Source of the DNA: Luteimonas viscosa
GTDB lineage: Bacteria; Pseudomonadota; Gammaproteobacteria; Xanthomonadales; Xanthomonadaceae
Reading direction: 5' to 3'
NCBI RefSeq assembly: GCF_008244685.1
Contig: NZ_VTFT01000002.1
Span: forward strand, 62,001-126,000
DNA length: 64,000 nt
The notes under the pieces were generated by a model. The model saw only the letters and a program-made list of their open reading frames with translations. It had not been told where the DNA came from and made no database searches. Below are positions 39,668 through 48,004 of the stretch, piece by piece. The position numbers and the translations under genes were made by a program. The first letter of the stretch is position 1. Each line of letters opens with the position of its first letter.

Positions 39668-40792
39668 ATGCTCGCCATCGCCGTGTTCTGGACCTCCGCG
39701 CTGCTGCTTGCCTACACCTATGTGGGCTATCCGCCGCTGGTGATCGCCGTGTCCCGGATCAGGCCGCGGCCGATCCGGCGCGGGGATTCGCGTCCGCCGG
39801 TGACCGTGGTGATGACGGTGCACAACGGCGCCGCCGACCTGGCTGCCAAACTCGACAACCTGTCGGCACTCGACTACCCGTCCGGACGCGTGGACATCAT
39901 CGTGGCCTGCGACGGCTGCAGCGATGCCTCGGCAGCGATCGCCCGCGGCCACACGGCAAGCCCGGTGACGGTTCTGGAGTTCGGCGAGCGGCGCGGCAAG
40001 GCGGCGTGCCTCAACGACGCGGTCGCCGTGGCGACCGGCGAGCTGCTGCTGATGGTGGACGTGCGGCAGCGCCTGGAACCGGACGCGCTGCGGCGGCTGG
40101 CGGCCTGCCTCGACGATCCGGCGGTGGGCGTCGCCGCCGGAGAGTTGCGCTTCGAAGATCCGGAGACCGGGTTCGCGGCCAGCGTCGACGCGTACTGGAG
40201 ATACGAGAAGGCGATCCGTCTGGCCGAAAGCGCGAGCGGCTCGGCGATCGGCGTGAGCGGTGCGCTCTATGCGGTGCGGCGGGCGCTGTTCCCGACGCTG
40301 CCGGCGGGCACGGTGCTGGACGATGTCTACGTGCCGATGCACGTCCTGCGCGCCGGCCATCGCGTGGTGCTGGAAGAAGGCGCCGTGGCATGGGACCGCC
40401 CATCGCACAGCAGCACCCAGGAGCGCAGCCGCAAGCTGCGCACGCTCGCCGGCAACTTCCAGCTGGTGGCGCTGGCGCCGTGGCTGCTCGTGCCCGGCGT
40501 AAACCCTGCGTGGCTGCGCTTCGTCAGCCACAAGCTGCTACGGCTGCTGTCGCCGTGGCTGTTGCTGGCGTTCGCGGTGGCCAGCGTGGCACTGGCCCGG
40601 TCGCACGCCATCTACATGCTCGCCAGCATCGCCCTGGGGGCGTTCGTGGTATTGCTGCTGATGGCCCGGCTGGTGCCGCCGATGGGTCGGCTGTTGCCGG
40701 TCAGGCTCGCCGGCGCGTTCGCGCACATGAACCTGTATGCCGCGCAGGCGCTTTTCGCCTGGGTCGGGAACCGCAGACTGCATCTCTGGTGA
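39668..40792 (+). CDS. membrane GT2-family glycosyltransferase
   Basis: A 374-aa processive-type GT2: an N-terminal membrane helix (MLAIAVFWTSALLLAYTYVG), then a GT-A domain with VTVVMTVHNGAADLAAKLDNL, VDIIVACDGCSDAS (about 72-85), RRGKAACLNDAVAVATGELLLMVDVRQRLEPDAL (sugar-nucleotide and metal site, DVR in place of the usual DAD), GVSGALYAVRRALFP and QERSRKLRTLAGN, the acceptor-side motif. Three C-terminal membrane segments follow. It resembles the GT2 enzymes that add sugars to lipid-linked EPS intermediates at the inner membrane. The start ATG 39668 is placed at the membrane helix; the upstream ATG at 39608 adds an unlikely leader. It is convergent with the next GT2. Confidence 0.85.
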   Translation: MLAIAVFWTSALLLAYTYVGYPPLVIAVSRIRPRPIRRGDSRPPVTVVMTVHNGAADLAAKLDNLSALDYPSGRVDIIVACDGCSDASAAIARGHTASPVTVLEFGERRGKAACLNDAVAVATGELLLMVDVRQRLEPDALRRLAACLDDPAVGVAAGELRFEDPETGFAASVDAYWRYEKAIRLAESASGSAIGVSGALYAVRRALFPTLPAGTVLDDVYVPMHVLRAGHRVVLEEGAVAWDRPSHSSTQERSRKLRTLAGNFQLVALAPWLLVPGVNPAWLRFVSHKLLRLLSPWLLLAFAVASVALARSHAIYMLASIALGAFVVLLLMARLVPPMGRLLPVRLAGAFAHMNLYAAQALFAWVGNRRLHLW

Positions 40793-40825
40793 GCCGCGCC
40801 CATGGCGCGGCCTGGGCGGTGCGGC

Positions 40826-41827
40826 TCAACCGAGTTCGTGGCTGCGTTGCTGCGGGACTCCGGCGGCGAGCAGGGGACGCGAGGCCGCAACCGGATCCGG
40901 CAGTGGATCCCAGTCCCTGCAGAACAGCTTCTTCGCGACCTGGGTGGCGCGGTTGGCGATTCCGATCGGCGCGCCCAGCCAGCGCGACACCAGGAACGCC
41001 TTGCGGCGCACCACCCAGTTGTACATCGACTGCTCGGAATAGAAGTTGTAGCCCCAGCGGCGCTGGAACAGGCGCGAGGACGGGCGGGTGAGCTTCGGCC
41101 CCCAGCGGTAGAAGAAGAACCGCATGTCAGGCAGCGCCATGCGCGTGCCGAGGTTGTCGAAATGGATCACCGACTTCGGCTCGACCACCATGGTCCGGCC
41201 CATCGCCGCGACCTGCAGCGAGATGTCCAGGTGCTCGCGGATCACCATCGACGGCAGTTCGATGCGCCTGAACACGTCGCCGTCGAACAGCACGCAGTGC
41301 AGCTCGAAGGTTCCGGTCGCGGCGCGCTCCTTGGGAAGGTCGGGCACTTCGGTACGACGGAAATGCTTGTGCTCGATCAGGTATGGCGCGCCGTCGACGT
41401 CGACCACGCGCAGCTCGCCGCTGTAGAGGTGGTTGCGCAGCGGCGCGCCGCGGTCCACGCCCTCGCGTTCCAGGATCAGCGGCGTGACCACCGCGTGGCC
41501 GTCCGCCATGGCTTCGAGCAGCGGCGGCAGCCAGCCTTCGGTCACGCGCGAGTCGTTGTCGAGCAGGACCACGGCTGCGGTGTCGACCAGCGGCTGCGCC
41601 TCGCGCAGCGCGTCCATCGGCGTACGCAGGCCGAGATCGAAGAAGCGGACTTCCGGGCGGCCCTGCAACTGCCTGCGCACGGGTTCGATGACCGATGCCG
41701 GGTAGTCGAGGTCCATGATCCAGAGCCGGAACGGCTGCGGCGTATGCCGGTACACCGCATCGACGCACTCGCCGAGCCCGGTATAGCGGTCGCGTGGGGT
41801 GATGATGATGGTGACTGCCTGGTCCAT
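40826..41827 (-). CDS. GT2-family glycosyltransferase
   Basis: 333 aa, soluble, GT-A fold: MDQAVTIIITPRDRYTGLGECVDAVYRHTP (about 1-30) and AAVVLLDNDSRVTEGWLPPLLEAM, whose DND is the metal-binding DxD (about 92-94), then DVFRRIELPSMVIREHLDISLQ (about 187-208). A basic helical C terminus may bind the membrane. It is the last gene of the long minus-strand EPS operon, 26 bp after the deacetylase stop. Start ATG 41827; the frame upstream is another gene's shadow. Confidence 0.85.
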   Translation of the reverse strand: MDQAVTIIITPRDRYTGLGECVDAVYRHTPQPFRLWIMDLDYPASVIEPVRRQLQGRPEVRFFDLGLRTPMDALREAQPLVDTAAVVLLDNDSRVTEGWLPPLLEAMADGHAVVTPLILEREGVDRGAPLRNHLYSGELRVVDVDGAPYLIEHKHFRRTEVPDLPKERAATGTFELHCVLFDGDVFRRIELPSMVIREHLDISLQVAAMGRTMVVEPKSVIHFDNLGTRMALPDMRFFFYRWGPKLTRPSSRLFQRRWGYNFYSEQSMYNWVVRRKAFLVSRWLGAPIGIANRATQVAKKLFCRDWDPLPDPVAASRPLLAAGVPQQRSHELG

Positions 41828-41853
41828 CGCCTGTTTCCTGTCTCCGGTTCGCG

Positions 41854-42633
41854 CTAGGTTCCGCCGAAGCTGCGCCGCCTCAGCCACCGGTACGCCGGGC
41901 CGGCCCAGCGCTTGGCCGGCTTCTTGACGTTCCACAGCAGCCATTGCCGCTGCCGTGCGGTGCCGGTGCCCCGGGCGAAGGCCACGACCGTCTCCGCATC
42001 CATGCCGCGCTGCAGCGCGTAGCGGCCGATCAGCAGCGCCTGGCCCCGGACGACCACGTTCGTGGTGGGTTCCGACGTGAACAGATAACGGATTCCGCAG
42101 GCGATGGCGGCCGCGGCGACCTCGTGCGAGTAGAAGCCGCCGGGAATCGAGGCCACGTCGACCGGTGCGCCGAGCGCGTCGGCCAGGCGTTCGACGCTGT
42201 CGCGCCATTCCGTCCTGATCGCCGCCGCGGGCAGGCGCGAGATGTCGGCCGGATGGGTGTGGGAATGGCTGCCGACGACGTGCCCGGCGGCGGCGAGCGC
42301 GCGCAGGTCGGATTCGGTGACGAAACCCGGGGTGCCGATCCGGGCGCCGGTGATGAGGAAATGCCCGACCATGCCGTGCGCGTCGAGGCTGCGTGCCGCC
42401 GGCAGGGTGCTGGCGCCGCCGTCGTCGAAGGTCAGCAGGCAGCCTCCGGGCGCGAACGCGTCCGGGGCATCCACGCGCGGGAACCGCAGTCCGGTGGCGG
42501 CCAGGCGCGCGAGCTGGGCTTCGTACTCGCGCCAGTGGAGCTTGTAGGAGGCGGCGGAGGGTCCAGGGAACCCGCTCTCGTCGTCGGCGCCGGGCGCGAC
42601 CACGTCGTGGTACATCAGGCTGGCGATCTTCAA
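41854..42633 (-). CDS. NodB-type polysaccharide deacetylase
   Basis: A 259-aa NodB-domain protein. Catalytic motif 1 is LLTFDDGGAS (about 66-75) with the Asp base and metal Asp, and motif 2 is HVVGSHSHTHPADISRL (about 116-132) with both metal histidines. SIPGGFYSHEVA (about 164-175) corresponds to the RxPxG region but lacks the Arg. The start is TTG 42633 (LKIASLMYHDVV): a perfect AGGAGG at 42641-42646 lies 8 nt upstream, while the first ATG (at MYHDVV) would remove the first strand. No signal peptide, so it may act in the cytoplasm or be a non-secreted deacetylase. 53 bp separate it from the upstream gene. Confidence 0.87.
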   Translation of the reverse strand: MKIASLMYHDVVAPGADDESGFPGPSAASYKLHWREYEAQLARLAATGLRFPRVDAPDAFAPGGCLLTFDDGGASTLPAARSLDAHGMVGHFLITGARIGTPGFVTESDLRALAAAGHVVGSHSHTHPADISRLPAAAIRTEWRDSVERLADALGAPVDVASIPGGFYSHEVAAAAIACGIRYLFTSEPTTNVVVRGQALLIGRYALQRGMDAETVVAFARGTGTARQRQWLLWNVKKPAKRWAGPAYRWLRRRSFGGT

Positions 42634-42686
42634 GGGCGCGCCTCCTGCCCGCGGTGGTGGATGCCCGGTGCCGGCGTACCCGCTGC

Positions 42687-43889
42687 TCACGACGCCGCGC
42701 GCGCGGTACCCGGCGCGCTGCGGTTGGGCGGCGGCGGCAGGATGAAGTCGCGGTAGTGGTTCGGGTCGCCGCCGTGGCCGGCCTCCGCCGCCTTGACGAT
42801 GTTGAAGACCTCGCGCGCGTTGACGTAGTGCAGCACGTGGCGCTCGCCGTCGTTGTAGTGCTGCTCGAGGTGGCTGAACATCGCGTCCACCGCCGGGCCG
42901 AGCACGACCTCGGCTTCCTTCTCCGGCGCGCCGTGGGTGTGGATCTTGATGAAGATCCACTCCGGCCGGCCTTCGACGTGGATGCCGGTTTCCACCCAGC
43001 CGTCGACCCGTGCGGGCGTCGGCGGGTAGTTGGCGCGGATGTCGGCGTTCTCCACCCGCGGCACGAAGCCGTGCCGGCGGTCGCGCCAGTTCAGCCCGAC
43101 GGGGCCCTGCACCAGCAGCAGGTCGCCGCTCGGCGTGCCGCCGGCACGGACCCGGACGCCGCGATCGTGCGATTTCGGGCGGAGGGGATCGTCGGTGGCG
43201 TAGTAGATCGAGTTGATCGTGCTGGTCTGGGTGTCGCTCGGGGCCGACGGCATGGTGAAGTCGGCGTAGCAGCCGAGTTCGCGCAGCAGGATCAGTTCGT
43301 TGTCCAGCCCGCACCAGCGTCGGTCGGGGCGCGAATTGTCCAGGCACCAGTTGCCGTGGATGAAGCCGAACATGATCTCGCCGGTGTCGGGATGCCGGGG
43401 CAGGGCGCCGTGCCGTTCGTGCAGCAGTTGCTTGAAGCGGGTGATCGATTCGCGGAAGTTGGCTTCGGTGTCGTTGTCGTGGTGCAGGTGCACCTCCAGC
43501 TCGCCGTAGCCATCGCGGCACAGCGCTTCGAGCTTGGCCAGGTGCTCCTTGAGGTATTCCTCCTCGGGATAGAAGAAGCCGTGCTGCGGCCGGCGGCCGT
43601 CGGCGTCGCGGTGGCGGTCGGCGAGCGCGCGGTACTCGCGGCACCAGCGGTCGACGCGGGCGCGCTGCACCTCGAGGTCGGGGCGGCCGTGCATCGGTTC
43701 GTAGTGGTCGACGAAGCAGAACATCACATGGGTCGGGCCAGCGTGCTGTGGGCGCGGCCTGCGACGCACGTAGTCCGGCAGCCAGAGCTGCATGTTGCGT
43801 GCGCGGATGAAGCGCGCCACGACCAGCGCGATGGCGGCGGCGATCGCGGCGAGGATGGCGACGAGCCACCAGAGGGCGGAGGTGTTCAT
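42687..43889 (-). CDS. membrane-anchored protein of unknown function, possibly NodB-like
   Basis: 400 aa. One N-terminal membrane helix (MNTSALWWLVAILAAIAAAI...) precedes a large domain rich in His, Asp and aromatic residues: MFCFVDHYEPMHG (about 56-68), HGFFYPEEEYLKEHL, LEVHLHHDNDTEANF (about 132-146), FGFIHGNWCLDNSRPD (about 173-188) and IFIKIHTHGAPEKEAE (about 308-323). The ordered D/H clusters resemble the metal-site layout of the polysaccharide deacetylase barrel without its TFDDG signature, so a divergent deacetylase or hydrolase is possible. I do not recognise the family with certainty. It overlaps the upstream GT4 by 4 bp (ATGA at 43886-43889), so it belongs to the EPS operon. Confidence 0.8.
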   Translation of the reverse strand: MNTSALWWLVAILAAIAAAIALVVARFIRARNMQLWLPDYVRRRPRPQHAGPTHVMFCFVDHYEPMHGRPDLEVQRARVDRWCREYRALADRHRDADGRRPQHGFFYPEEEYLKEHLAKLEALCRDGYGELEVHLHHDNDTEANFRESITRFKQLLHERHGALPRHPDTGEIMFGFIHGNWCLDNSRPDRRWCGLDNELILLRELGCYADFTMPSAPSDTQTSTINSIYYATDDPLRPKSHDRGVRVRAGGTPSGDLLLVQGPVGLNWRDRRHGFVPRVENADIRANYPPTPARVDGWVETGIHVEGRPEWIFIKIHTHGAPEKEAEVVLGPAVDAMFSHLEQHYNDGERHVLHYVNAREVFNIVKAAEAGHGGDPNHYRDFILPPPPNRSAPGTARAAS

Positions 43890-45094
43890 GCCCGACTCTC
43901 CCGTGGCAGCAGCGACAGCAGCTGTTCGGCGTTGTTGCGCCAGCGCCGTTCGCGTTCGATGTAGGCGCGCGCGGCGGCACCGACGCGCTGGCGCTCCTCC
44001 GCGCGATCGCACAAAGCGATCACCTGGTCGACGCAGGCTTCCAGGTCCTTGCGCGGGAACAGCCAGCCGGTGGCGCCCGATTCGATCACCTCGGCCACGG
44101 GCTCGTAGTCGGGGGCGACCACCGCCACGCCCATGGCCATCAGCTCGAACAGCTTCATCGGCGAACCGTACTCGTTGGAGTCGGGCAGGAACGCATAGTC
44201 CATGCAGGCCACCCACTCGGGGATCTGGTGGTGGGGCACGCGCCCGGGCAGGCGGATGCGGTCCTCGAGCCCGCGGGCCTGGACTTCGCGCCGCACCGCC
44301 GGCAGGTCGGCGCCGTCGCCGACCACCAGCAGGGTCAGCGCGGGCGCCTCCTGCAGCCGGTCGATGATCGTCTCGACGAAGCCGGGCACGCCGTGCCAGC
44401 GGGCGAACACGCCCATGTGCCCGCAGACCACGCGTCCCTCCAGCCCATGCCGCCGGCGCAGCGCGTCGCGGTCGTAGCGCTGCGGATCGAAGCGGGCATC
44501 GACCGCGTTGGGCGATACCACCGACGGCGGCAACTGGCCGTAGTGGCTCGCCAGCAGCTCGCGGAAATAGGTGGAGATGAACACGATGCCGGTCGCCTGG
44601 GTCAGGCACCAGGCCTCGATCCGGCGTGCCAGCGGCTTCAGCCACAGCGGCCGCAGGCGCTGTACCACCGCCGAGTCGTTGATCTCGAGGATGATCGGAA
44701 TGCCGCGGCGGCGCGCCAGCCAGACCGTCATGAACAGGAACAGCGAGTAGCGTTCGTAGATGAAGTCGGGACGGTTGCGCGCGATCTCCGCGCGGATCCG
44801 CCACCAGGTGACGAGGTTGTAGCCGATCTCGGCGAACTCGAACAGCACGCCCGGCAGGCGGCTGACGAGGGTCGCCAGCCGGCCCTTTTCGTCGCCCGCT
44901 GGTGCCGCGGGCGCGGTCGATTCCGTCGTCGTTGCCGGACCGGATGCCATCGCAGGCTCGGCTTCGGGATCCGCGCCGGGGAACGAGATCACGCGGACCT
45001 CGCAGCCGAGTTCGCGCAATGCGTTGGCCACGCCGCGGATGTGGACCCCTTCGACCCGCCGGCCCTGGGTGCGATGGTGGTAGAGGACCTTCAT
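43886..45094 (-). CDS. GT4-family glycosyltransferase
   Basis: A 402-aa GT-B enzyme beginning MKVLYHHRTQGRRVEGVHIRGVANAL. It has an unusual Ala/Thr/Pro-rich insertion at about 44-68 (MASGPATTTESTAPAAPAGD). The C-terminal domain contains RVVCGHMGVFARWHGVPGFVE (about 224-244) and PDSNEYGSPMKLFELMAMGVAVVAPDYEPVAEVI (about 313-346) with the E-x7-E nucleotide-sugar signature. It is translationally coupled to genes on both sides through 4-bp overlaps (45091-45094 and 43886-43889). Confidence 0.88.
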   Translation of the reverse strand: MKVLYHHRTQGRRVEGVHIRGVANALRELGCEVRVISFPGADPEAEPAMASGPATTTESTAPAAPAGDEKGRLATLVSRLPGVLFEFAEIGYNLVTWWRIRAEIARNRPDFIYERYSLFLFMTVWLARRRGIPIILEINDSAVVQRLRPLWLKPLARRIEAWCLTQATGIVFISTYFRELLASHYGQLPPSVVSPNAVDARFDPQRYDRDALRRRHGLEGRVVCGHMGVFARWHGVPGFVETIIDRLQEAPALTLLVVGDGADLPAVRREVQARGLEDRIRLPGRVPHHQIPEWVACMDYAFLPDSNEYGSPMKLFELMAMGVAVVAPDYEPVAEVIESGATGWLFPRKDLEACVDQVIALCDRAEERQRVGAAARAYIERERRWRNNAEQLLSLLPRESRA

Positions 45095-45744
45095 CCGCGC
45101 CCTGCCGGCATGGCACGAAGCTCGAAGCCCTCGTCGCGCCACTGCGGAAGCAGTTCCGCCAGCAGTTGCACTGTCGCCCCGGTGTCGTCGTGCATCAGCA
45201 CCGTGTCGCCGTCGCGCGGCGGATCGGCCCGCATCTGCGCGAACAGCGTCGGCGCGGGCAACTGCTGGTAGTCGTGGCTGTCGTAGGACCAGAAGGCGAC
45301 GGTGCGGCCGATGCGCGCGAAATGCAGCAGCAGGTTCGCTGGCAGCACACCGCAAGGCGGGCGGAACGGATGGGTGCGGTTGCCGTCGTAGCGCGACAGG
45401 GCTTCGTCGGTGCGCTCGATCTCGACGAGCTGCTGCGGCAGCGGCAGGTCGCGCATCCGCGGATGGCTCCACGAGTGGTTGCCGAGCGCGTGGCCGTCGG
45501 CGACGATCCGGCGCACCAGCTCCGGATACCGGTCGATGCGCTCACCGATCAGGAAGAAGGTGGCCGTCGCGCCGTGCGTGCGCAGCAGGTCGAGCACGGG
45601 CGGCGTGAACTCGGGGTGCGGGCCGTCGTCGAAGGTCAGGAACAGGGTCTTGCGCTTCGCGCGCACGCGCGTGGTCACCAGGCGCGACGGCAGCAGGCCG
45701 AGCGCGCGGGTCTTGCGGGAACGGGGCTGGATGGTTCGATTCAT
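45091..45744 (-). CDS. NodB-type polysaccharide deacetylase
   Basis: A 217-aa compact NodB domain. Motif 1 is LFLTFDDGPHPEFTPPVLDLL (Asp-Asp at about 37-38), motif 2 LGNHSWSHPRMRDL with the two metal His (about 88-93), motif 3 RPPCGVL, motif 4 FWSYDSHDY and motif 5 VLMHDDTG. All five catalytic motifs are intact, as in PgaB/PIG-L-unrelated NodB enzymes that remove N-acetyl groups from GlcNAc units. No signal peptide, but the N terminus is basic (MNRTIQPRSRKTR). It is coupled by 4-bp overlaps to the GT4 genes before and after it. Confidence 0.93.
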   Translation of the reverse strand: MNRTIQPRSRKTRALGLLPSRLVTTRVRAKRKTLFLTFDDGPHPEFTPPVLDLLRTHGATATFFLIGERIDRYPELVRRIVADGHALGNHSWSHPRMRDLPLPQQLVEIERTDEALSRYDGNRTHPFRPPCGVLPANLLLHFARIGRTVAFWSYDSHDYQQLPAPTLFAQMRADPPRDGDTVLMHDDTGATVQLLAELLPQWRDEGFELRAMPAGRG

Positions 45745-46898
45745 GCGTTCGTTGGCCGGGCGGCGTCGACCAGGATGCGATCGAGGCGGCGCACATTATC
45801 GTCCCAGCGGAAACCTGCGGCGTGTTCGAGGATCGCCTCGCGCGACCAGTCGCGTCCGAGCGCCTCGCCGAGCGCCTGCCCGAGCGCCGCGCGATCGTGC
45901 GCCGGCACCAGGATGCCGGCTTGTCCGGGCAGGACCTCGGGGATGCCGCCGACCGCGGTCGCGACCACCGGCAGGCCGCAGGCCATCGCCTCGAGCACGA
46001 CGTTGGGCACGCCCTCGTTATGGCTGGGCAGGCTGAGCAGGTTCGCGGCCTGCATCCACAGGGCCAGTTGTTCATGCGGTCGTGCGCCGGCGAGCATTAC
46101 CCGGTCGGCGATCCCGAGTTGCTGCGCACGACGCGACAGGGTCGCTGCCGCCGCGCCTGCGCCGACGAAGGCCAGGCATGCGTCCGGCTGGCGCGCGAGC
46201 ACGGCCGGGAAGGCCTCGAGCAGATCGAGGCAGCCCTTGCTTTGCTTCAGGTTGCCCACGTACAGCACCAGCGGTGCATCCGGCGACAGGGCCAGCGCCT
46301 GCCGCGCGGCTGTGCGGTCGCCGGGCCGGAACCGCTCGCCGTCCACGCCGTTGTAGAGCAGGTGCACGCGTCCCGGCTCGACGCCCAGCGCGCGCGCCTT
46401 GCCGGCAAGCGCGTCGCTGACCGCGACCACGGCGCGGGCGCCGCGCAGCGCCGCGGCGATCTGCGGGCGGTGCGACGGCTGGTCGGCCTGGACGTTGAGG
46501 TCGCTGCCGTGGACCTTGACCACGTAGGGAAGGCCCAGGCGCCTGGCCAGCCGCGCGGTGCCGACTGCGTCCGGGTACGCCCAGCTGGCCAGCAGCAGGT
46601 CGTAGCGGCCGTCGCGCAGCATCGACCGCCGTTGCGACACCAGCGAGGCGTACCACGCCAACCCGTGCAGTCCGCGGCCGATGCGCGGCGGATACCAGAA
46701 CGTGAAGTCCGACGCGCGCGCGTGCCGGAGCGCCGGCGCCTCGCCGCGCGGACCGCGGAGGCGGTCGCGGAAGTCGACCGCGACCATCACGTCCAGTTCG
46801 TGGAACTCCGCCAGCCTGTCGAACTGCTGCCGGTTGAAGCTGGCGCGAAGCGGATCCCAGGCGGTCGGGAACAGGTTGGTGAGCGCGAGGATCCTCAT
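45741..46898 (-). CDS. GT4-family glycosyltransferase
   Basis: A 385-aa GT-B enzyme starting MRILALTNLFPTAWDPLRASFNRQQ, typical of capsule/EPS GT4 proteins. It has VVKVHGSDLN (about 126-135), APLVLYVGNLKQSKGCLDLLEAF (about 204-226) and PSHNEGVPNVVLEAMACGLPVVATAVGGIPEVL (about 289-321) with the conserved E-x7-E. Start ATG 46898; 4-bp overlaps at both ends (46895-46898 and 45741-45744). Confidence 0.9.
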   Translation of the reverse strand: MRILALTNLFPTAWDPLRASFNRQQFDRLAEFHELDVMVAVDFRDRLRGPRGEAPALRHARASDFTFWYPPRIGRGLHGLAWYASLVSQRRSMLRDGRYDLLLASWAYPDAVGTARLARRLGLPYVVKVHGSDLNVQADQPSHRPQIAAALRGARAVVAVSDALAGKARALGVEPGRVHLLYNGVDGERFRPGDRTAARQALALSPDAPLVLYVGNLKQSKGCLDLLEAFPAVLARQPDACLAFVGAGAAAATLSRRAQQLGIADRVMLAGARPHEQLALWMQAANLLSLPSHNEGVPNVVLEAMACGLPVVATAVGGIPEVLPGQAGILVPAHDRAALGQALGEALGRDWSREAILEHAAGFRWDDNVRRLDRILVDAARPTNA

Positions 46899-48004
46899 GT
46901 CCGTCCGTGCGCGTACACGTCGAGGTAGCGCGAGGCCATGACCTCGAAGGTCGAGTTCGCCAGCAGCCATGCGCGGCCGGCGTGGCCCATGTCGGCCGCG
47001 CGCTGCGGATCGTCGAGCAGGCTGACCATCGCGGCGGCGAGGGCTTCCGGGTCGCGCGGCGGCACGACGAGGCCGTTGACGCCGTCGGCGACGATCTCGG
47101 CATTGCCGCCGACCCGGGTGGCCACGATCGGCAGCGCGCAGGCGCAGGCTTCCAGCAGCGCGATCGAATAGCCCTCCGAGATCGACGACATCGCGAACAT
47201 CGAGAACGCCGGCAGCAACTGCGGGATGTCGTTGCGGTCGCCGAGCAGGAACACCCTGTCGCCGATGCCCGCCTGCGCGATCGCGGCTTCCACCGCCCCG
47301 CGCTCGCTGCCTTCGCCGGCCAGCACCAGCGCCACGTCCTTGCGCTGCGCGTGCACGCGGGCGAAGGCATCGACCATGGTGCCCAGGTCCTTGGCCCAGT
47401 TCAGCCGCCCGACGAAGCCCACCAGTTGCGTGTCCGGCGCGAGCCCGAGACTGGCGGCCAGCTGCGCGCGCAACTGCGGGTCGCGCTGGCGGAAGTCGCC
47501 GGCATGGATGCCATTGGGCAGCACGTGCAGTTTGTGCGCGGGGACCAGGCCGGTATCGGTCAGACGTCGTCCGGCCGCGGCGGAGACGGCAACGGCGGCA
47601 TCCGTCCAGCGCATCGACTGCCGGAACAGCCACTCGCGCCGGCTGGCCGGGCTCGAGTCGCCCATGCCGTGCCGCGTGTTCACCACCCGGCGCAGGCCGA
47701 GCCCGAGCGCGGCCACCCTCGCGTAGTAGTGAGGTGTGCCGTTGTGGCTGTGCAGCACCTCGGTGCGTTGCGAGGTGAGCGCGCGGCGCAGGCGCAGGAT
47801 CGCGCGCAGGTCGGCGCCGTCTCGCTTGCCGCAGGCGATCACGCGGATCCCGTGGGACAGGAGTTCCGGCGCCAGCGACCCTGCCTCGAACAGGCAGACG
47901 ACCTGGCAGTCGTGACCCGCGGCCGCCTGCGCCCGGGCCAGGTCGATGACCACGCGCTCCAGACCCCCGCGATTGAGGTTCTCCACCACGTGGCTGATCC
48001 TCAC
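46895..48004 (-). CDS. GT4-family glycosyltransferase
   Basis: A 369-aa GT-B enzyme: the N terminus RISHVVENLNRGGLERVVIDLAR resembles the TIGR03088-type stp2 sugar transferases of EPS loci. LVGFVGRLNWAKDLGTMVDAF (about 193-213) and SSISEGYSIALLEACACALPIVATRVGGNAEIV (about 276-308) form the donor site. The start is GTG 48004, overlapping the CapK-like stop as GTGA; the first ATG lies far inside. Part of the coupled operon. Confidence 0.88.
   Translation of the reverse strand: MRISHVVENLNRGGLERVVIDLARAQAAAGHDCQVVCLFEAGSLAPELLSHGIRVIACGKRDGADLRAILRLRRALTSQRTEVLHSHNGTPHYYARVAALGLGLRRVVNTRHGMGDSSPASRREWLFRQSMRWTDAAVAVSAAAGRRLTDTGLVPAHKLHVLPNGIHAGDFRQRDPQLRAQLAASLGLAPDTQLVGFVGRLNWAKDLGTMVDAFARVHAQRKDVALVLAGEGSERGAVEAAIAQAGIGDRVFLLGDRNDIPQLLPAFSMFAMSSISEGYSIALLEACACALPIVATRVGGNAEIVADGVNGLVVPPRDPEALAAAMVSLLDDPQRAADMGHAGRAWLLANSTFEVMASRYLDVYAHGRT

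Noticed and set aside
37466-40531. A 1021-codon minus-strand open frame opposite the propeller and GT2 genes
   Set aside because: The plus-strand genes have clear domains, signal peptides and membrane helices; the antisense frame has none.
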